The translations under genes were made by a program, and so were the position numbers. Of a DNA stretch of 22,438 bases, positions 1 through 6,748 are shown one piece after another (position 1 is the first letter of the stretch; the number at the start of each line of letters is the position of its first letter). This DNA comes from an uncultured Collinsella sp. (GTDB taxonomy: Bacteria > Actinomycetota > Coriobacteriia > Coriobacteriales > Coriobacteriaceae). The notes under the pieces are model-generated. The model searched no databases. It was given only the letters and a program-made list of their open reading frames with translations, and was not told where the DNA came from. The stretch lies in assembly GCA_900546105.1 (NCBI GenBank), contig URBP01000027.1, positions 1 to 22,438 of the forward strand, in the 5' to 3' direction.

Positions 1-14
1 CCCTTTTTGGCGGG

Positions 15-188
15 TTAGTCCCAGAAGCTGTCTTCTTCGTCCTCGGACTTGGGGCCGCGGTCGACATACATCTTATGGGTGCGCTTCTCCATCACAAAGG
101 CAAGAATCGCAAACAGCAGGATGCCGCCGGCGAAAAGGATGGCAAAACCGGTGCGGGTGCCAAACAAAAAGGAAAAAACTGCGTCCAT
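15..188 (-). CDS. Small single-pass membrane protein, 57 aa, unknown function
   Basis: A 57-codon frame on the minus strand starts at ATG (188-186) and ends at TAA (17-15). A good ribosome binding site, AGAAGG, lies about 8 bases upstream. Residues about 13-33 form one hydrophobic helix (Phe, Ala, Ile, Leu and Gly rich). It is followed by a basic stretch (EKRTHK) and an acidic tail ending SEDEEDSFWD. The positive residues just after the helix suggest the tail is cytoplasmic. The gene diverges from serS and shares its upstream region. I recognise no family. Small membrane proteins of this shape often modulate larger membrane complexes, but nothing here names a partner. Real-gene status rests on the ribosome binding site, the coherent domain pattern and the absence of a competing gene. 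Confidence 0.7.
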   Translation of the reverse strand: MDAVFSFLFGTRTGFAILFAGGILLFAILAFVMEKRTHKMYVDRGPKSEDEEDSFWD

Positions 189-212
189 TGGGTGCCTTCT
201 TGCGTAGTTGAG

Positions 213-242
213 TTGGGTCGTAAACGCTCATAAGTATATACT
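213..242 (+). promoter_or_regulatory. Likely serS promoter with a palindromic -10 region
   Basis: TTGGGT (213-218) and TATACT (237-242) are separated by 18 bases, about 58 bases before the serS start codon. The -10 lies inside a perfect 12-bp palindrome, AAGTATATACTT (232-243), so the opposite strand also shows TATACT. The small divergent gene may therefore use the same site, although I see no well-placed -35 for it. The leader of about 50 bases is too short for a T-box. Confidence 0.55.
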
Positions 243-299
243 TGCCCATACATGTACAAGGTTGCAACCTAAATGGAATGTATATCGCCGGAGGATCTA

Positions 300-1583
300 A
301 TGCTTGATATCAAGTTTGTTCGCGAGAACCCCGATGCCATCGATGTAGCCATGGCTAACCGCCAGACGTCTTGGGATCGCGAGAAGTTCTTTGAGCTCGA
401 CGACGAGCGTCGTGCCGTCATCACCGAGGTCGAGGAGCTCCAGGCCACGCGTAACGCCGAGTCCAAGAAGATTGGCGCCCTGATGAAGGAGGGCAAGAAG
501 GACGAGGCCGAGGCCGCCAAGGAGGCCGTGCGCGCCGTCAACGAGAAGATTGACGGTCTGGCCGAGCGCCGTACCGCTCTTGAGCAGGAGCAGTACGACT
601 TCATGTCTCACTTGCCCAGCATTCCGTGCGAGGCCACCCCGTACGGTAAGGACGAGGACGAGAACATCGAGCGTCGCCGCTGGGGCACCCCGCGCGAGTT
701 CGACTTCGACTTTAAGCCGCACTGGGATCTGGGCACCGATCTGGACATCCTCGACTTCGAGCGTGGCAACAAGCTCTCCGGCAGCCGCTTCACCGTTCTC
801 GGTGGCGCCGGCGCCCGCCTGGAGCGCGCCCTTATCAACTTCTTCCTGGACACGCACACGAGCCGTGGCTTCAAGGAGTGGTGGCCGCCCATCGTCGTCA
901 AGCGTCAGACCATGTTCGGTACGGGCCAGCTGCCCAAGTTCGAGGACGACGCCTATCACGTCTCGGGCGACAACTTCCTGATCCCTACCGCCGAGGTCGT
1001 ACTGACTAACCTGCATGCCGGTGAGGTTCTGGACGCCGACACTCTGCCTCGCCGCTACACTGCCTTCACCCCCTGCTTCCGCGAGGAGGCCGGTTCCGCT
1101 GGTCGTGACACCCGCGGCATCATTCGCCAGCACGAGTTCGACAAGGTCGAGATGGTTAAGTTTGCCAAGCCGGAGGAGTCCGACGAGGAGCTCGAGAGCA
1201 TGACCGCCGAGGCCGAGTACCTGCTGCAGCAGCTGGGCCTGCCGTATCGCGTGATTAGCCTGTGCACCGGCGACCTGGGCTTCTCTGCCCGTCAGACCTA
1301 CGACGTCGAGGTCTGGCTGCCGAGCTACAACGCCTACAAGGAGATCAGCTCCTGCTCCAACTGCGGTGACTTCCAGGCTCGCCGCGCCAACATCAAGTAT
1401 CGCGACCCCGAGAACTTCAAGGGTTCGCGCTACCTGCACACCCTTAACGGTTCCGGCCTGCCGGCTGGTCGTACCATGGCTGCCATTCTGGAGAACTACC
1501 AGAACGCCGACGGCACCATCACGATCCCCGAGGTCCTGCGTCCCTACATGGGCGGCCTCGAGAAGATTGAGCCGGTCGCGTAA
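300..1583 (+). CDS. serS: Seryl-tRNA synthetase (SerRS), class II
   Basis: SerRS charges tRNA-Ser with serine using ATP, in the cytoplasm. The frame is open from an ATG at 273, but GGAGG at 289-293 places the start at ATG 300. This gives 427 aa beginning MLDIKFVREN, the usual length and N-terminus of bacterial SerRS. Residues 1 to about 100 are the charged helical arm that clamps the long variable arm of tRNA-Ser. The TAEV segment (about residue 230) contributes to serine binding. Class II motif 2 is FREEAGSAGRDTRG (about 260), and motif 3 is GSGLPAGRTMAAILEN (about 384), with its ATP-contacting arginine. The C-terminus ends in the typical IPEVLRPYMGG segment. It is monocistronic, with its own promoter and terminator. 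One cognate tRNA gene, tRNA-Ser(GCT), lies 3.4 kb downstream, probably by coincidence. Confidence 0.98.
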   Translation: MLDIKFVRENPDAIDVAMANRQTSWDREKFFELDDERRAVITEVEELQATRNAESKKIGALMKEGKKDEAEAAKEAVRAVNEKIDGLAERRTALEQEQYDFMSHLPSIPCEATPYGKDEDENIERRRWGTPREFDFDFKPHWDLGTDLDILDFERGNKLSGSRFTVLGGAGARLERALINFFLDTHTSRGFKEWWPPIVVKRQTMFGTGQLPKFEDDAYHVSGDNFLIPTAEVVLTNLHAGEVLDADTLPRRYTAFTPCFREEAGSAGRDTRGIIRQHEFDKVEMVKFAKPEESDEELESMTAEAEYLLQQLGLPYRVISLCTGDLGFSARQTYDVEVWLPSYNAYKEISSCSNCGDFQARRANIKYRDPENFKGSRYLHTLNGSGLPAGRTMAAILENYQNADGTITIPEVLRPYMGGLEKIEPVA

Positions 1584-1607
1584 CTTGGCTGCATAGGCGA
1601 TATGCAA

Positions 1608-1635
1608 GGGCGCTCCTTCGGGGGCGCCCTATTTC
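1608..1635 (+). terminator. Intrinsic terminator of serS
   Basis: GGGCGCTCC (1608-1616) pairs with GGGGCGCCC (1621-1629) around a stable TTCG tetraloop. This gives a 9-bp stem with one G-T pair, followed by TATTT. It lies 25 bases after the serS stop codon. Confidence 0.85.
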
Positions 1636-1683
1636 GTGCGCAGGTCCATACCATGCCGTGCGGACAGCTCAATAAAAAACACA

Positions 1684-1697
1684 CGAACAACTGTTCT
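1684..1697 (+). promoter_or_regulatory. LexA-box-like dyad (candidate operator)
   Basis: CGAAC-AACT-GTTCT (1684-1697) holds the perfect core GAAC-N4-GTTC that LexA recognises in Gram-positive bacteria and actinobacteria. A second perfect palindrome, CTGTATACAG, lies at 1696-1705, and a possible -10, TATGCT, at 1718-1723. The dyad would cover the -35 region of that promoter, a natural place for a repressor. The flanks match the published consensus less well, and the downstream gene is not a known SOS gene. Confidence 0.35.
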
Positions 1698-1756
1698 GTA
1701 TACAGCCATCTACCTGCTATGCTTTTGCTAAATAAGAGCGAGAGAAAGGGGACGCG

Positions 1757-2134
1757 ATGGAGCTGTTTGATGATCGGGTGGTTTTGTTTGAGAGCGACGA
1801 GGGCGGGGAGTACCTGCTTGTAACGTGTGAGCCGTCTGGCATGGGTGGCCTGGTGGTTCGACAGACGAGCGGGGGTCCGTTGACCCAATGGTGCTTTGAG
1901 GAGTCGCCTCATGTGGTTGAGACGTTTGTGGCGCACGAGGGGCTTGTGGCCCTGGAGCATTTCTATGGGGTTGGGACTTCCAACCAGGCCGCGCGCATGC
2001 TGAGCATCTCGTTTGCCGATTATGATTGTGCCCAGCGGGTGAGATCGCTCCTGAGGGAACTTGATGCTAAGTTTGACGTGATCGAAAAGCCAATCGATCG
2101 TACGGGGAACGTCGGTATATGCGGAGCAGCATGA
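1757..2134 (+). CDS. Hypothetical protein, 125 aa
   Basis: ATG 1757 follows AAAGGGG at a proper distance, and the frame stops at TGA 2132-2134. The protein is soluble, mildly acidic, and has neither a signal peptide nor a membrane segment. The N-terminal half (MELFDDRVVLFESDEGGEYLL) alternates like beta strands. The second half contains a probable helix, CAQRVRSLLRELDAKFDVIEKP (about residues 91-112). It ends in a short tail, GNVGICGAA. I do not recognise the family. It stands alone between the serS terminator and the tRNA-Arg promoter, and the only regulatory hint is the LexA-like dyad upstream. It could be a lineage-specific orphan. Start and reading frame are well supported; the function is not. 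Confidence 0.75.
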   Translation: MELFDDRVVLFESDEGGEYLLVTCEPSGMGGLVVRQTSGGPLTQWCFEESPHVVETFVAHEGLVALEHFYGVGTSNQAARMLSISFADYDCAQRVRSLLRELDAKFDVIEKPIDRTGNVGICGAA

Positions 2135-2170
2135 CAAAACTGCGTTCCACAAAAAAGTTTGAGATTGTGC

Positions 2171-2201
2171 TTGACTCCAATAAGCTAAAGTGGTTTTATA
2201 T
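2171..2201 (+). promoter_or_regulatory. Promoter of tRNA-Arg
   Basis: TTGACT (2171-2176) is a strong -35. An AT-rich block TTTTATAT (2194-2201) offers a -10 at 17 to 19 bases spacing, such as TTATAT at 2196. The tRNA begins 11 bases after the block, as expected for a tRNA promoter. Confidence 0.6.
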
Positions 2202-2211
2202 GTCTTGCGCT

Positions 2212-2288
2212 GCGGCGTTACCTCAGCTGGATAGAGGGTCTGACTACGAATCAGAACGTCATAGGTTCGAATCCTATACGCCGCACCA
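2212..2288 (+). tRNA. tRNA-Arg (anticodon ACG)
   Basis: A full 77-nt cloverleaf can be folded. The acceptor GCGGCGT (2212-2218) pairs with ACGCCGC (2278-2284), with discriminator A and an encoded CCA (2286-2288). The anticodon stem TCTGA/TCAGA encloses loop CTACGAA, with anticodon ACG at 2246-2248. The T-loop is TTCGAAT. The A34 would be deaminated to inosine by TadA, so this tRNA should read CGU, CGC and CGA. It has its own promoter and terminator. Confidence 0.97.
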
Positions 2289-2297
2289 TTTGAGATT

Positions 2298-2327
2298 AAA
2301 GCTCCCGGCAACGGGGGCTTTTCTTTT
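2298..2327 (+). terminator. Intrinsic terminator of tRNA-Arg
   Basis: AAGCTCCC and GGGGGCTT form an 8-bp stem around a short loop, followed by TTCTTTT. It starts about 10 bases past the tRNA CCA end. Confidence 0.85.
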
Positions 2328-2451
2328 GCGCCAGCTTGAGTGCTTTCGTCCAAAGGGACGATTTCCTGTCGACTCGTGTAAGATTCCGAGTAGATGTCGC
2401 GACTTATTCGCGACCACTCCTTCTTCAAGCGACCGATCAGGGTGATATTCC

Positions 2452-4893
2452 GTGGCAGAGCGTCCGACATACAAGCTCAGGTTTCTCGATCCCAAGAAGC
2501 GCTTTCCGGCGATGCCCGAGCAGCCTGCGGGACGCTCATATGGCGTGGTCTGGAAACTCTTTGGCGAGGATCAGCATGAATCTTGTTATGTCGTCGAATT
2601 CGTTGGCAAAAGCCATGTGTCGCTTTTGGGCTACGTAAGCGTTTCGGGTGAGGTGTACAAGGTGGACCGCCCCGTCAGCGAGGCTCCGCTGCCCAACGAT
2701 CCCGACATGGAACTGGTCCTTGACGAGTCGGACTCCGGTATTGGTGAGATTGTGGTTCGGGGAGCCAACGGTGCAATGCGCGCGTGTGCGCAAACTGCCG
2801 GCTCTCCCGAAGGCCCCATGCGCGAGCAGTCCGACCACGAGACATGGAATTCGACCCGCGCCCTTCCTTACGGCGAGTTCATGGCCTCGATGTTCTTGCG
2901 CTACGTGATATTTGCCAATTCCGAAAGCGCTATTGTGAACACGGCGGACGCCGGTGGACTCGACGAGGGTATGCAAAACGTTGTCGACAAGATCAAGCTC
3001 GTAAAGTTGTCCGAGCCGGTCGAGGTGTTTTTGGGCTTTAACACGGCACCGCTCCCCGATGCTATCGAGACGCTGCTTTACCGCGTTGACCATGCCGAGA
3101 ATCCGAGCGGTATCGAGCGCTATGCCGCCGCCCTTATGAGCGAAATTGACTTGCCCCGCCTGCGCACCATCGCTGCCAAGTCCGAGATGAGCCTGGCTCG
3201 CATTGATCGCTCAAAGATTTTCTATCTCAATTTTGATCGTAGCCTGTTGGACCAGGACGAGATTGACATGCTGCTTGCCATCGAGTGCCGTCTCAACCGC
3301 CTCTCCGGCATCCTTGAGCGCATCGGGGCTGGATTGGTCCCTGCGGCATCCTCGCCGAGCCTTGAGGGCTGCGCGCTCTTTGATGCGTGGCATATCGCCA
3401 AGACGACCAACGATGTTCCCCGCCTGCTCGATACGGCTTCGAGTGATAACCCGTGGGCCAAGCCGGGAACGGTTTCGTGCCAGCCGGGCGGCGAGTGGGA
3501 CGTGCGCACCCGTTTTGCGCGAATCGTTGAGGCGCTCAACGTGGTCACGCGGCTCGACTATACCTATCGGGCAAACGTTGCCGAGGGGATTATGCTCGTT
3601 CGGTTTGGGCACTCTGTCGTGGATGCCATGCCGCAACGTGAATACGACGCTCAAGATGACGCCTGGCGCGAGCTGGAAGAGGACACGCGTGCGATCTGGG
3701 CCGCGGAGCACGATGCGCGCGTGGCGCTCACACTTGCGGCGGCGTGTTTTGCCGCGGGCACCTGCATCACGCGCTGCTATGTGCAGATTGCTGCTCCCGA
3801 CAGTGAGCAGGGCGAGCGCGTTGCCGCAACGTATTTCTTTGGGCGCGCGGCCTATCTGGCCGATTGCGTGCCTGTCGCCAAGGATCTTGAGAGCATGGAC
3901 ATGGACGATATGCCGTGCAAGCGTGTGCTTGAGGCGTATGAGTCAACTGCTCCGGAGACGATTGAACCTGCGGAGGTTCATGCCCGTCCGCGTGATGACC
4001 ATCGCACGCTGCCGCCGGCGCTGCGCGATCTGCTGCTTGCCGATACGGCTGACGAGTTGGAGGTCATGGAAGAGGACGATGACCCATACGTGGCCCGTGT
4101 TGTTGAATTGCGCGAGCAGGCAAAAGTCGACCGTACAGGTGCTTTTGAAGGTTTTTCCCGTCTTGTCGAGGAGTTGGAGGCTAAGTGCGCCGTCGCCGAG
4201 CTTTTGGCGACAGGTCCGGTTCAAACGCAGTTTTGCGATAACCAGCTGGTGCGCATGGTGCTTCCGGTGTTGGAAGAAGACCGCTCTGTGCGTATCCTTC
4301 GCGCTCCTGATGCGCTGTATTTTGCCCAGCACGAGATCTGCAGCTTTTACGCCGAACAAGAGGACTTTGAGCGTGCGCTGCCCGAGGTGCGCCATCTTTA
4401 CGATTTGGCGCGCTCGTCCATGCAGTCTCACTTTGCCCTGATCAACGTGCTAGCACGCCTGGAGCGCTTTGACGAGATTATCGAGGTGGCGCGCCACGGC
4501 CTACGTATTGCCAGCGATCGTTCTGCAATCGGCTACCTGTTCTATCGCTTGGCGTTTGCCTATTGGAATTGCGATCAGCTCGACCTGGCGCTGGCTTGTT
4601 ACCGTCTGGTGCCGCGCGGCGAGGAGTCGGGCAGCAGCGCGCTGGAAGAAATGCAGGGCCTTATGAACGAGATGGGCGTCAGCGAGCCTCCGACATTCGA
4701 GGAAGCGGTCGAGACCATCCGCAAGGCAGGTCTTGAGCTGCCGCCGGTGCCCGCCGTGACCAATCAACTCGCGGATGCCGCTGTGCAACTGGTCGACAAC
4801 GGTTTCTTTTTCCTGGCACGCGGTTGCATCTTCCAAATGTGGCGCACCATGGGCAACGACGAGCTCGGCTCCCTCAACCGCTCGCTGGGGTAG
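2452..4893 (+). CDS. Large cytosolic protein of unknown function with C-terminal TPR-like repeats, 813 aa
   Basis: The frame starts at GTG 2452 with AGGGTGA upstream and ends at TAG 4893. There is no signal peptide or membrane segment, so it should be cytosolic. The N-terminus (residues 1 to about 80) reads like a small beta-rich domain: YKLRFLDPKKRF, then SYGVVWKLFG, then CYVVEFVGKSHVSLLGYVSV. The middle part is acidic and mostly helical, and I cannot assign it to a family. Residues about 621-723 look like tandem tetratricopeptide helices: YFAQHEICSFYAEQEDFERALPEV, ALINVLARLERFDEIIEVARHG and RLAFAYWNCDQLDLALACYR follow the TPR spacing of small and large residues. TPR arrays bind partner proteins, so a scaffold or adaptor role is possible, but the partner is unknown. 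It is transcribed alone between two tRNA units. Confidence 0.88.
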   Translation: MAERPTYKLRFLDPKKRFPAMPEQPAGRSYGVVWKLFGEDQHESCYVVEFVGKSHVSLLGYVSVSGEVYKVDRPVSEAPLPNDPDMELVLDESDSGIGEIVVRGANGAMRACAQTAGSPEGPMREQSDHETWNSTRALPYGEFMASMFLRYVIFANSESAIVNTADAGGLDEGMQNVVDKIKLVKLSEPVEVFLGFNTAPLPDAIETLLYRVDHAENPSGIERYAAALMSEIDLPRLRTIAAKSEMSLARIDRSKIFYLNFDRSLLDQDEIDMLLAIECRLNRLSGILERIGAGLVPAASSPSLEGCALFDAWHIAKTTNDVPRLLDTASSDNPWAKPGTVSCQPGGEWDVRTRFARIVEALNVVTRLDYTYRANVAEGIMLVRFGHSVVDAMPQREYDAQDDAWRELEEDTRAIWAAEHDARVALTLAAACFAAGTCITRCYVQIAAPDSEQGERVAATYFFGRAAYLADCVPVAKDLESMDMDDMPCKRVLEAYESTAPETIEPAEVHARPRDDHRTLPPALRDLLLADTADELEVMEEDDDPYVARVVELREQAKVDRTGAFEGFSRLVEELEAKCAVAELLATGPVQTQFCDNQLVRMVLPVLEEDRSVRILRAPDALYFAQHEICSFYAEQEDFERALPEVRHLYDLARSSMQSHFALINVLARLERFDEIIEVARHGLRIASDRSAIGYLFYRLAFAYWNCDQLDLALACYRLVPRGEESGSSALEEMQGLMNEMGVSEPPTFEEAVETIRKAGLELPPVPAVTNQLADAAVQLVDNGFFFLARGCIFQMWRTMGNDELGSLNRSLG

Positions 4894-4942
4894 GCGAAGC
4901 TTTCAAGGAGGAAAGGCTGCTAGGCAATTAGAAAATTTCCTC

Positions 4943-4971
4943 TTGCCCAACTTCGGCTGTTTGGTTACTAT
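4943..4971 (+). promoter_or_regulatory. Promoter of tRNA-Ser
   Basis: TTGCCC (4943-4948) and TACTAT (4966-4971) are separated by exactly 17 bases. The tRNA starts 14 bases after the -10. Confidence 0.65.
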
Positions 4972-4985
4972 AGAACGGCTGTTAC

Positions 4986-5076
4986 GGAGAGCTGACCGAG
5001 AGGCCGAAGGTGCTCGCCTGCTAAGCGAGTATGCCCCAAAAGGGCATCTGGGGTTCGAATCCCCAGCTCTCCGCCA
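4986..5076 (+). tRNA. tRNA-Ser (anticodon GCT)
   Basis: A 91-nt class II tRNA. The acceptor GGAGAGC (4986-4992) pairs with GCTCTCC (5066-5072), with discriminator G and an encoded CCA (5074-5076). The anticodon stem CTCGC/GCGAG holds loop CTGCTAA, with GCT at 5020-5022 reading AGC and AGU. A long variable arm, TATGCCCC-AAAA-GGGGCAT-like, confirms serine identity, and the T-loop is TTCGAAT. Confidence 0.97.
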
Positions 5077-5090
5077 GTATGAATTTGTAG

Positions 5091-5117
5091 AAGGGTCCCA
5101 TTTGGGGCCCTTTTTTA
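5091..5117 (+). terminator. Intrinsic terminator of tRNA-Ser
   Basis: AAGGGTCCC (5091-5099) pairs with GGGGCCCTT (5104-5112) around ATTT, followed by a T-rich tail. It lies 14 bases past the tRNA end. Confidence 0.88.
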
Positions 5118-5127
5118 TTATCAAGAA

Positions 5128-5149
5128 TGGCAACTGGGGACTCGAACCC
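5128..5149 (-). repeat. Inverted relic of a tRNA-Ser 3' end
   Basis: Read on the minus strand, this stretch begins GGGTTCGAGTCCCCAGTT and ends in GCCA. The first 18 bases match the T-arm and acceptor of the nearby tRNA-Ser (5051-5068) at 16 positions. About four acceptor bases before GCCA appear to be missing. It lies between the tRNA-Ser terminator and the carboxypeptidase terminator. It cannot fold as a functional tRNA. It may be a decayed second tRNA, or a scar of integration at the tRNA 3' end. Confidence 0.5.
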
Positions 5150-5150
5150 T

Positions 5151-5183
5151 CAAAAAAGGAGGCATCCTTTTGGATGCCTCCTT
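5151..5183 (-). terminator. Intrinsic terminator of the D-Ala-D-Ala carboxypeptidase gene
   Basis: On the minus strand AAGGAGGCATCC pairs perfectly over 12 bp with GGATGCCTCCTT around an AAAA loop, followed by a T run (5157-5152). It lies about 25 bases beyond the stop codon. With the tRNA-Ser terminator it seals a convergent gene pair. Confidence 0.92.
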
Positions 5184-5208
5184 GCAGCGAGCGTATTGTT
5201 CTTCGACC

Positions 5209-6549
5209 CTACACCTCGGGTGCCTTTGCTACGGTTTCGCTTTCTGCCATAAGCGGACGGTTTTCGATGCGACGACTCAGGCGGTCGAGCTTCACAAGAA
5301 GCCATTCAATGGGATTCGGCCCCGAGCCTTCCTCGTCGGCAACCAAATCCGTGACAACGACCTTGATGCCATCTTGTTTGAGCGTGAGGCTACCCACTTT
5401 GTCACCCACATGTACCGTGCCCGAAAGGTCATCGTAGGCAACCTTTTCGGTCACTTCTCCAGCAAGCGAAAAGATGGTCGCCTGAGCTGCGGGATCGGCG
5501 AGTGTGGCGTCGATCGTCTTGTCCGTCCAGTCGGTCTGGCTTATGCGCGCGATGAGCGGATTGCCGTTGGCGGTCTTTTCTTGCGTGTTGGCGATCGCAA
5601 CCGTCACCTTGTGGCCGTAGTACCAGTTGGCAAGAGCGGCCGTGTCGGCAAAGCGCTGATCGGTGGTGCTGGAGTTCAAAACGACGGTATAGGTCTCGTC
5701 GCCATCGCGGTCGTAGGCTGCTGTAAAGCAGTAGCCGGCATCGTCGGTAGTGCCGGTCTTGCCGCCGATATTGCCGTCCTGTCCCAGCAGCTCGTTGTGC
5801 GTATCCATGGAATGTGAGTGGTCGGAGCCGTCGGCGCCTGTAACCTCAATCCAGGAATCATCGCTCGCCACGATCTCGCGGAACGTATCGCTCTTCATTG
5901 CTTCCTGCATCATCAGGGCCGCATCGTGCGCGGTCGAGTGCATGTCGCCGGCCCACTCATCAAAGTCCAGACCGTGCGGATTCTCAAAAAGCGTTCCCGT
6001 GCAGCCGAGCTCTTTAGCGCGCTCGTTCATGGCCTTGACAAACGTGGCCTCGGCATCTTTGGTCTTGGGGTCGATCTTTTTGCCCACATGCTCGGCAAGC
6101 ACGATGGCGGCGTCATTGCCCGAGGGAATCATCAGGCCGCGCAGGGCCTGTTCCACTGTGAGCTCGTCGCCTTTGAGCAAGCCGGCGGTCGAATTGCCCA
6201 CGGTTGCCGCGGCGTTGCTCACCGTGACCTTCTCATCCATCTTGCAGTTCTCGATGGTCAGGATTGCGGTCATGACCTTGGTAATTGAGGCAATCTTGAC
6301 CTGCTCGTCGGCACTGCGGGCGTAATAGACGGAACCGTTCTTGCTCATGACGATGGCGTTGGTCGCATCGATATCGGGCAGATTATCAGCCGTGATGCCG
6401 CGGGCGTCGGCGGTCTTACCGCAAACGATATCGGTCGTAAGCACCTGGGCATTGGCGATAGACGGCACGCCGGCAGCAAGGGCGAGAGCGCAGGCAATGC
6501 CGGCGGTCAGTTGCGCGGAGCGCTTTACAAGAGAACTAAGGGTCTTCAC
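5209..6549 (-). CDS. dacA: D-alanyl-D-alanine carboxypeptidase (PBP5/DacA family), secreted
   Basis: The enzyme removes the terminal D-Ala from peptidoglycan pentapeptides outside the membrane and limits cross-linking. All three serine-DD-peptidase motifs are present: SITK (Ser88 and Lys91, catalytic), SGN (143-145) and KTG (264-266). The frame is open back to 6789, into the divergent gene. I choose GTG 6549 because it gives a clean signal peptide: MKTLSSLVKR, a hydrophobic core, and a likely cleavage after ANA at residue 34. The mature protein is about 412 aa. A C-terminal beta-rich domain is followed by an amphipathic segment (NPIEWLLVKLDRLSRR) that may hold it at the membrane. The ribosome binding site is weak, which leaves the start uncertain. 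The gene diverges from a VanRS-like pair that could control it. Confidence 0.93.
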   Translation of the reverse strand: MKTLSSLVKRSAQLTAGIACALALAAGVPSIANAQVLTTDIVCGKTADARGITADNLPDIDATNAIVMSKNGSVYYARSADEQVKIASITKVMTAILTIENCKMDEKVTVSNAAATVGNSTAGLLKGDELTVEQALRGLMIPSGNDAAIVLAEHVGKKIDPKTKDAEATFVKAMNERAKELGCTGTLFENPHGLDFDEWAGDMHSTAHDAALMMQEAMKSDTFREIVASDDSWIEVTGADGSDHSHSMDTHNELLGQDGNIGGKTGTTDDAGYCFTAAYDRDGDETYTVVLNSSTTDQRFADTAALANWYYGHKVTVAIANTQEKTANGNPLIARISQTDWTDKTIDATLADPAAQATIFSLAGEVTEKVAYDDLSGTVHVGDKVGSLTLKQDGIKVVVTDLVADEEGSGPNPIEWLLVKLDRLSRRIENRPLMAESETVAKAPEV

Positions 6550-6748
6550 AGATTTCGCTTTCGACGGGATGGTCTCTTTAGAGTTTAAAGTATATCGTTT
6601 ACCGGCGCGGACAATCAGTGCGCGGGCGTGCGCGGCCCATGTCTGCGCCCGAACGGACATATAGGTGCTTAAGGTCGACTTAATCGCCCGCGCTTGTTGT
6701 GTGTGGCGCACGCTGCCTCGGGCATAATGGAGCGCGAGAGGAGCACGC
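6550..6748. promoter_or_regulatory. Divergent control region between the carboxypeptidase and VanR-like genes
   Basis: For the minus-strand gene, TTGTCC (6614-6609) and TACTTT (6592-6587) are 16 bases apart. For the regulator, CATAAT lies at 6723-6728 with no convincing -35, which suggests activator dependence. Two short symmetric elements lie here. CTTTA-N5-TAAAG (6576-6590) overlaps the minus-strand -10. CTTAA repeats directly at 6668 and 6679, an 11-bp period typical of OmpR-family sites, and the same stretch also reads as TTAAG-N5-CTTAA. These are candidate binding sites for the neighbouring response regulator. Confidence 0.4.

Noticed and set aside
297..1607. 436-aa open frame antisense to serS
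   Set aside because: It mirrors serS almost end to end and its composition (Leu, Val, Gly, Asp rich) is what the opposite strand of high-GC codon use produces; it has no ribosome binding site or domain.
1544..2470. 308-aa minus-strand open frame
   Set aside because: It runs antisense through the serS terminator, the 125-aa gene and tRNA-Arg, and includes tRNA antisense text (AYRIRTYDVLIRSQTLYP), a known artefact.
3203..4441. 412-aa plus-strand frame inside the 813-aa gene
   Set aside because: Its Arg/Ser/Cys/Trp-rich composition is that of an out-of-frame reading of a high-GC gene; the 813-aa frame has the ribosome binding site and normal composition.
4903..5133. 76-aa minus-strand frame containing AGDSNPRCPFG
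   Set aside because: This is the translated antisense of tRNA-Ser, a common false protein.
5170..6325. Plus-strand frames of 215, 191 and 156 aa under the carboxypeptidase gene
   Set aside because: They are shadows of a gene with all three catalytic motifs and a signal peptide on the minus strand.
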